A stretch of 64,000 nucleotides of DNA from [Clostridium] innocuum (GTDB lineage: Bacteria; Bacillota_I; Bacilli_A; Erysipelotrichales; Erysipelotrichaceae), in contig CP048838.1 of assembly GCA_012317185.1 (NCBI GenBank), forward strand, positions 4,464,001 through 4,528,000, given 5' to 3'. Numbering within the stretch: position 1 is the first letter of the stretch; each line of letters starts with the position of its first letter. The notes under the pieces were generated by a model. The model ran no database searches and had not been told where the DNA came from. It worked only from the letters and a program-made list of their open reading frames with translations. The position numbers and the translations under genes were made by a program. This document shows positions 58,544-64,000 of this stretch, one piece after another.

Positions 58544-61285
58544 ATGAGTAGAGAAACAAAAAATGAAGTTTATGAATTTATTGTAAAATGCACATTTGAA
58601 TTTTGCAGCAATCAGCTGTTGAAATGTGATTCCAGCTACTTAAGCAAGCGCCTGAACATTTCTCGTTCGCTTGCCTCACAGTATCTGAATGAATTTTACA
58701 GAGACGGTATCTTTCTGAAGGTTCAAACACGACCGGTTTATTTTCTGGATCGGCATACACTTGAAAGTGTATATCAGATCAAGCTGGAAAATAATGAATT
58801 TTACGATGAAAAGGAGCTGACTGATCAGTTTGGTAGGTCTTTGCGAACAAAACGAAGCTTTCTGAAGGCTGTTGGACATGATACCTCTCTCAGCGAATGT
58901 ATTCTGCAGTGCCAGTCTGCAATTAAATATCCGCCAAACGGTTTGCCAATCCTCCTTTACGGGGAACGCGGCGTGGGCAAGACCTTCTTCACACGCCTGA
59001 TTTACCAATATGCTATCGAAGAATCGCTAATAGACAAAGATGCCAGACTGGTCTTCTTTAATGAAAGTCAGTATGAGGAAAGCAATGGCAGGGAAAAGGA
59101 TGTACAAATCATCTTCGGGACTTATCTGGACGACGGCTCGCAGAAATATCTAGGTGGTTTGATTGCCAGAGCAAAAAATGGAATTCTGGTCATAGAGAAT
59201 GTTGAGCGGCTTTCACCACAGTGCTACTTTCTATTGATTCAGTACATGCAAAGTGGTGAATATACCATTTCCTCAGGAAAACAGGGAAAGGTATTTAAGT
59301 CCAGAACCCGTATTATCTTTACCAGCTGTATAGACTCAAAGCAGAATATACATAACGCTTTCTTTCACAGCATACCGATTATCTGTCATATCCCAAGCCT
59401 TCAAAACAGGCCGATAGAAGATAAGGAAATGCTAATCATTGAATTTTTCAAAGAGGAAGGCTTGCGGTTGAAGAAAAATATTCTCATTTCCAGCAAGGCG
59501 TTTATCGCCCTGGTGAATCATACCTATGAAAACAATATTGAGGAGTTATCAACCTGCATACAGTCGAGCTGTGCAAATGCCTATCTGTCACATGATGTAT
59601 CGGATGATCTGCACATATATCTGTATCATCTTCCGGTATCTATTATCAATTCTTTGACTCTTGATAAAAGCAATAGTGAAGAGGAATACATGATTGATAT
59701 CTGCAAATATCTGCCGCAGACAAAAAATGGAAGAATCATTGATTTCTTCGATTTTATAGTGACCGCCTATCGGGAATATGAAAAGGGAAGCATCGATCTG
59801 AAGCTGTTTCTTGAACGCTGCATTGATAACATGAATGTCTATTATGACTATATCGTATTTGAGCATAAATATTACAATGCACGCGTTCGTGCCTATGAAA
59901 AAGCGGTTTTGGATGTATTTGAACATATGCTGGACCGTTATGATATCTACATACCATCCAATTGTGCTTTTGTCGTTGCACGCGTTATTTACAGCTATAT
60001 GCAGATGTTTTCTTCCATCCGCAGCTATGAGGTGCAGCATGCCGAAGAAATCAGTAAGGTCATTCATCTGTTAAAGGAGCATTATCCCACAGGCTATCGA
60101 AGCGCCATGGAAATCATGACCAAGATACGACAGACAATTGATGTGGAAATCAATGATATGAATCTGATATTTCTGATTTTGAATATTCAGTTTTATAACC
60201 GTTCCATTGATAAATACCGTTACAACTGCATTATTATCTCACATGGCTATTCCACTGCCTCTTCCATAGCAGATGCTGCGAACAAGCTGATTGGAAGCCA
60301 CATTATGGAAGGAATTGATATGCCGGTTAGTACATCCATGGACGACATTGTCATGAAGCTGAGAAAATATATCAACGACAACAGTATACGAAAGGATTTG
60401 ATTCTGCTTGTGGATATGGGATCTCTGGAGAATATAGGTACACAGCTGATTGAAGAATGCGGCATCAATATCGGAATCATCAACAATGTTTCCACCCGAA
60501 TGGCCTTGCATGTGGCCGGAGAGATTCGCAGAAATGTAGAAATGAAGGAAATATTGAGCAAGGTAAGCAGAGAAACCGTATGTGAATATAAAATATTCAG
60601 CAATATCAATCGCAAAAAAGCAATCATATTTACCTCGGAAACAGGAATGGAAGCAATCGAGCGTGTTGTTCAGCTTTTTAAAAACAGCATGCCCCGACAG
60701 ATTGATATCAGTATTTTCGCCTATGACTGTCTCAGCCTACAGAAAAACAAGGAACAGGATGATATATTCAAGCTGTATGATGTTTTGTTCATTGTCACAA
60801 CAACACGCTTAGACATACGCAATGTTTCCAGCGTACCGATGGAGGATGTTATTGCATTCAAGGATGTGGACAGTATAACCTCAACACTGAACAGCTACTT
60901 CACAAAGAATGAGCAAGAGCAGTTTAACCGAAATCTCATCAAGAATTTCACATTGGAAAATGTCATGAATTACCTGACCGTACTCAATGCAGATAAACTG
61001 ATCACCTTTATTGAAGAAGCACTGGATCACCTTCAGGAGCTGCTGGGTATGCTGATCGCCAATGAAACTATGGTTGGTATGTACATTCATATTTCCTGTA
61101 TTATAGAACGGCTTGTCATGAAAAATGAAATCGCCCAGAAGGAACGTGGTTACTCTTTGGATGTAGAACAGAAACGGTTTCAGAAAATGTTCAACGACAG
61201 CTTTGCCAGAATTATGGATTACTACAAGGTGGACATCCCTGTGAGTGAAATTTTATATATGTATGATTATATATTCAAAAAGTAA
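58544..61285 (+). CDS. LevR-like PRD regulator lacking the sigma-54 contact motif
   Basis: 913 residues from the ATG at 58544 (AAAGGAG upstream). N-terminal helix-turn-helix (LSKRLNISRSLASQYLNEFYRDG), AAA+ domain with Walker A YGERGVGKTFFTR but no GAFTGA and a weak Walker B (GILVIENVERL), two PRD regions, and an EIIA-Man-like domain (IIISHGYSTASSIADAANK). Without GAFTGA it probably does not activate sigma-54; it more likely works through the primary sigma factor. Target: the mannose-type PTS downstream and perhaps the NagB-like operon. Confidence 0.88.
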   Translation: MSRETKNEVYEFIVKCTFEFCSNQLLKCDSSYLSKRLNISRSLASQYLNEFYRDGIFLKVQTRPVYFLDRHTLESVYQIKLENNEFYDEKELTDQFGRSLRTKRSFLKAVGHDTSLSECILQCQSAIKYPPNGLPILLYGERGVGKTFFTRLIYQYAIEESLIDKDARLVFFNESQYEESNGREKDVQIIFGTYLDDGSQKYLGGLIARAKNGILVIENVERLSPQCYFLLIQYMQSGEYTISSGKQGKVFKSRTRIIFTSCIDSKQNIHNAFFHSIPIICHIPSLQNRPIEDKEMLIIEFFKEEGLRLKKNILISSKAFIALVNHTYENNIEELSTCIQSSCANAYLSHDVSDDLHIYLYHLPVSIINSLTLDKSNSEEEYMIDICKYLPQTKNGRIIDFFDFIVTAYREYEKGSIDLKLFLERCIDNMNVYYDYIVFEHKYYNARVRAYEKAVLDVFEHMLDRYDIYIPSNCAFVVARVIYSYMQMFSSIRSYEVQHAEEISKVIHLLKEHYPTGYRSAMEIMTKIRQTIDVEINDMNLIFLILNIQFYNRSIDKYRYNCIIISHGYSTASSIADAANKLIGSHIMEGIDMPVSTSMDDIVMKLRKYINDNSIRKDLILLVDMGSLENIGTQLIEECGINIGIINNVSTRMALHVAGEIRRNVEMKEILSKVSRETVCEYKIFSNINRKKAIIFTSETGMEAIERVVQLFKNSMPRQIDISIFAYDCLSLQKNKEQDDIFKLYDVLFIVTTTRLDIRNVSSVPMEDVIAFKDVDSITSTLNSYFTKNEQEQFNRNLIKNFTLENVMNYLTVLNADKLITFIEEALDHLQELLGMLIANETMVGMYIHISCIIERLVMKNEIAQKERGYSLDVEQKRFQKMFNDSFARIMDYYKVDIPVSEILYMYDYIFKK

Positions 61286-61353
61286 TGCCTGAACCATGCG
61301 GAGGCCTGAGCTCACCACCGTATGTACAATAAGGAAAGAAAGGAGAGATTTGT

Positions 61354-61824
61354 ATGATCAGTTTGTTTCGAATTGATTTTCGCTTACTACATTACCAGAC
61401 TTCACAGGTGTGGCCGAAAAAACTGGATATCAATATGATCGTTGTTGCCAATGATGCAGTGATACAGGACCCTCTGCGTATGAGTTTGATGAAAATGTCT
61501 GCTCCGGCAAACTGCGGTTTGAAGATTCTATCTGTGGAAAAAGCAGGGTTGTTTCTCATGGATCCTAAAAACGAGCGTCGAAGAATTGAGTTGCTTGTGG
61601 AAACACCGAAGGACGCCTTGCGAATCATCCGCAGTGTACCCGGAATACAGCATCTGAATGTAGCACTTATGAAAGGCGGACCGGGTAAGAAGATGGTATG
61701 TCCTTCTCTGGCTTTTGCCCCTGAGGATTATGATGACCTTCGCAGTATCGTAGACCTCGGCGTGAAAGCGGAATCCTATGTTACACCGGATGAACGTCCG
61801 GTATCCATTACGAAGTATTTATAA
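61354..61824 (+). CDS. PTS mannose/sorbose-family EIIB
   Basis: 156 residues. The phosphohistidine motif is FRIDFRLLHYQTSQVW near residues 5-20; the usual RIDDRLIHGQV has Asp and Gly where this protein has Phe and Tyr. The His itself is conserved. It passes phosphate to the sugar in the EIIC/EIID permease. AAGGAGAG precedes the ATG. No EIIA gene is in view. Confidence 0.87.
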   Translation: MISLFRIDFRLLHYQTSQVWPKKLDINMIVVANDAVIQDPLRMSLMKMSAPANCGLKILSVEKAGLFLMDPKNERRRIELLVETPKDALRIIRSVPGIQHLNVALMKGGPGKKMVCPSLAFAPEDYDDLRSIVDLGVKAESYVTPDERPVSITKYL

Positions 61825-61907
61825 GAAAGAGAAAAAGGAAACAGCAAATCTTTATCTATGTTGTTTCGTTAAAATTTACTCGCAGAAAGCGGGAGAATGG
61901 AGAACTT

Positions 61908-62657
61908 ATGCAAACAGCTATCTTACTGGGCCTTGTTTATGCATTTGCATGGTCCATGGACAATATCGCCGGAAGCTCCTTTATGGACAGACCAATCGTA
62001 TGCGGTGCCTTAACGGGTCTGGTCATGGGAAATTTCGAGCAGGGGCTTGTTATCGGGGGAACACTGGAACTGGTATGGATGGGGTTTATCAGCTATGCCG
62101 GTATCATCAATGGAGAAACGCGTATCGGGGCGATTTTAGGAACTTATTTTGCACTGGCAACCGGAAACAGCTTTGATGTCGCGATTTCCATTGCAATGCC
62201 AATCGCGATTCTGGGCGGGAACGTATCCAATGCTTATAACATTGTTGTCAGCTATCTGATGCATCGCTGGGCTGACAAATGGGCTGAAGAAGGAAATTAT
62301 AAAAAAATCGGACAGTTTCACCTCGGTGTCGGTTTTGTAAAGCTGTTCTTCATGACAGCCATTGTCTTTCTTACCGTTCTTCTGGGAACCGGGGCGATTA
62401 CGTCACTGATCAATGTCATTCCTGAAAATGTATTGAACGGTCTTGGCAAGGCCGGTGAAATGCTGACTGCTGTCGGATTCGGTATGCTTTTAAACATTCT
62501 CTGGGACAAACGGTTTATCGGTCTGTATTTCGTCGGCTTCGCAGTTGCCGCTTTCCTGAATCTGAATGTTATCGCTATCACTATCATCGCAACAGGTCTT
62601 GGCTTTGTAGCCATGTATACATCAGGTAACGAGAAGGGAGAAGACGCATATGAGTGA
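61908..62657 (+). CDS. PTS mannose/sorbose-family EIIC
   Basis: 249 residues with several membrane segments; GALTGLVMGNFEQGLVIGGTLELVWMG is a strong EIIC-Man signature. Forms the sugar channel together with EIID. Overlaps the EIID gene by eight bases. Confidence 0.92.
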   Translation: MQTAILLGLVYAFAWSMDNIAGSSFMDRPIVCGALTGLVMGNFEQGLVIGGTLELVWMGFISYAGIINGETRIGAILGTYFALATGNSFDVAISIAMPIAILGGNVSNAYNIVVSYLMHRWADKWAEEGNYKKIGQFHLGVGFVKLFFMTAIVFLTVLLGTGAITSLINVIPENVLNGLGKAGEMLTAVGFGMLLNILWDKRFIGLYFVGFAVAAFLNLNVIAITIIATGLGFVAMYTSGNEKGEDAYE

Positions 62658-63471
62658 AAAAGCATTTGAAATTACAAAGTCAGATTTACACAAGGTCTTT
62701 TGGCGCAGCATGCCGATTGAAATTTCCTACAACAGTGAGCGGCTGCACAATATGTTTTATGTCTATTCCCTTACTCCGATATTTAAAAAGATTTATAAGG
62801 ATGACCCGCAGGGAATGCGGGATGCACTGGTACGGCATATGCAGTTCTATAATACCTGTCCGCAATTTGAGGCAATTGTAGTCGGCATCGTTGCAGCTCT
62901 GGAGGTGAAAAACGCCGAATCCTGTAATACCATGGGACCTACGATTGAAGCAGTTAAAACCTCTTTGATGGGACCTACAGGCGTAATCGGTGATGCCTTC
63001 TTTCAGACCGGCGGCTTTCGCATCATATCCGCCAGTATTGGGGCTTCTATGTGTATCGCAGGCAATCCATTTGGTCTGCTTCTCTATTTCCTGATTTATA
63101 ATGTGCCAAATTATCTGGTTCATTGGTGGGGTATTCATCAGGGCTTTAAAATGGGATCGGTCTTCATTGAAAAGGTCGTTAACTCCGGCGTTTTGCAAAA
63201 AATTACAGATTTATGTCTAATTGTCGGACTCAGTGTGGTTGGTGCGTTGACGAGTGCTTATGTGTCGTTGTCTACGCCATTACAGATCAGCTATGGAAAG
63301 GAGCCTATCATTATTCAGGAGCTGTTTGATCAAATTTGTCCGAATCTTCTGCCGTTGCTACTAACTTTGCTGTGTGCATGGCTGATGCGTAAAAAGAATG
63401 TTAAGCCTACCGTTTTAATGATCTGGGTTATTATTATTGGTGTCATTCTGGGCTCCTTCGGTATCATCTGA
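62650..63471 (+). CDS. PTS mannose/sorbose-family EIID
   Basis: 273 residues; FWRSMPIEISYNSERLHNMFYVYSLTPIFKKIY and MGPTIEAVKTSLMGPTGVIGDAFFQ are EIID signatures, with C-terminal membrane helices. The start lies inside the EIIC gene. GGAGAAGACG precedes it. Confidence 0.92.
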   Translation: MSEKAFEITKSDLHKVFWRSMPIEISYNSERLHNMFYVYSLTPIFKKIYKDDPQGMRDALVRHMQFYNTCPQFEAIVVGIVAALEVKNAESCNTMGPTIEAVKTSLMGPTGVIGDAFFQTGGFRIISASIGASMCIAGNPFGLLLYFLIYNVPNYLVHWWGIHQGFKMGSVFIEKVVNSGVLQKITDLCLIVGLSVVGALTSAYVSLSTPLQISYGKEPIIIQELFDQICPNLLPLLLTLLCAWLMRKKNVKPTVLMIWVIIIGVILGSFGII

Positions 63472-63472
63472 T

Positions 63473-64000
63473 ATGGAAGGTGCCAAGACAACAGCAAAGG
63501 AACAGGAACGCACTGCATTACTGCGGACGATTACTGATGAACCTTTGCTCATCCGTAGACTCCTACAGCATAAAAAAGAACTCACTGAGGACTTTGTTCA
63601 GCATTTTCTGACACATACAGTAAAAAAGGTTTATTTCAGCGGACAGGCATCCGGCACCTTTGTAGGAAATATGCTTGCCCCCTGTATGGAGAAATTGCTG
63701 CAGGTGGAAACAGAGGTGTGCAATCCTGCCTCCTTTCCTGAATATTTTCAATTTAACATCAATCAGCAGTATAGCCCGGATGAAATGCTTATGCTTTGCC
63801 CTGCACATTCAGGAACAACAACCGGACCGATCAGGATGGCACAGGAATGTAAACGGTTGAATATCCCTGTAGTATGTATAACTATTGATTCGAATTCTCC
63901 CCTTGCAAACCTTTCGGATATCGTCATCAATAAGCTATGCGGTTCTGAGGAAAGCTTTATCGAAACACGTACACATATGGCATCACTGCTGATAACATTT
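63473..64000 (+). CDS. SIS-domain sugar isomerase/deglycase, cut by window end
   Basis: At least 176 residues from the ATG at 63473, one base after the EIID stop; no stop codon before the window ends. SIS fold: VYFSGQASGTFVGNML near residues 60-75 and MLCPAHSGTTTGPIRMAQ near 121-138, where the family has a serine-rich SGxTxE/D loop, then IPVVCITIDSNSPLA. With the mannose-type PTS upstream it probably acts on the imported sugar phosphate, in the manner of FrlB/GfrF deglycases or GlmS-like isomerases (inference). Confidence 0.78.
   Translation, partial: MEGAKTTAKEQERTALLRTITDEPLLIRRLLQHKKELTEDFVQHFLTHTVKKVYFSGQASGTFVGNMLAPCMEKLLQVETEVCNPASFPEYFQFNINQQYSPDEMLMLCPAHSGTTTGPIRMAQECKRLNIPVVCITIDSNSPLANLSDIVINKLCGSEESFIETRTHMASLLITF

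Overview
The window looks like chromosomal DNA of a low-to-mid GC Firmicute, most likely an Erysipelotrichia gut commensal of the [Clostridium] innocuum type. That is an inference from the mix of genes: many complete PTS sugar systems, sigma-54/PRD regulators, formate-THF ligase, LuxS, an agr-like locus and clean AGGAGG ribosome binding sites. No rRNA, tRNA, CRISPR array, insertion sequence or phage block is visible.

Layout. 1-3 kb: a minus-strand RpiR operon (regulator, short 6-phosphogluconate dehydrogenase, hexulose-phosphate isomerase, start of a mannitol-type EII). 3-7 kb: purD, a WG-repeat lipoprotein and fhs on the minus strand, behind a purine-type riboswitch with terminator and antiterminator; Fhs makes the formyl donor used in purine synthesis. 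7-11 kb: a LytTR regulator followed by two tandem copies of a two-gene envelope module, and divergently an autoregulated XRE/membrane pair. 11-21 kb: housekeeping and small accessory genes (membrane alpha/beta hydrolase, orphan EIIA, TetR with two flavoprotein-like reductases, HD phosphohydrolase, PstS-like protein, Nudix, Tim44-like protein, Gfo/Idh oxidoreductase). 21-29.6 kb: a galactitol-family PTS with polyol dehydrogenases and a cupin sugar isomerase, under a LevR-type activator and an almost perfect sigma-54 promoter. 29.9-33.5 kb: an agr-like quorum-sensing locus with a cysteine-free AgrD and extra small ORFs. 33.5-42 kb: gamma-glutamyltransferase, a split chromate transporter, a DUF4143 ATPase, a decayed second AgrC-like kinase, MATE pump, LuxS and an ANT(6)-like adenylyltransferase with a coupled leader ORF. 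42-50 kb: a UlaABC-type PTS operon with three different aldolase families, an SIS isomerase and its own PRD regulator. 50-55 kb: PadR, DUF2974 hydrolase, glucosaminidase, HAD phosphatase and a convincing small RNA with two CUUCCCCC motifs. 55-64 kb: three NagB-like paralogues facing a second LevR-like regulator and a mannose-family PTS (EIIB, EIIC, EIID) followed by an SIS protein cut by the window end.

The theme is regulated uptake and breakdown of unusual phosphorylated sugars, with each PTS block carrying its own regulator, and three layers of possible cell-cell signalling (agr-like locus, remnant agrC, luxS). The most unusual items are the serine-type AgrD and neighbouring small ORFs, the small RNA at 55.1 kb, the sigma-54 promoter sharing DNA with a terminator hairpin, and the variant riboswitch in front of purD.
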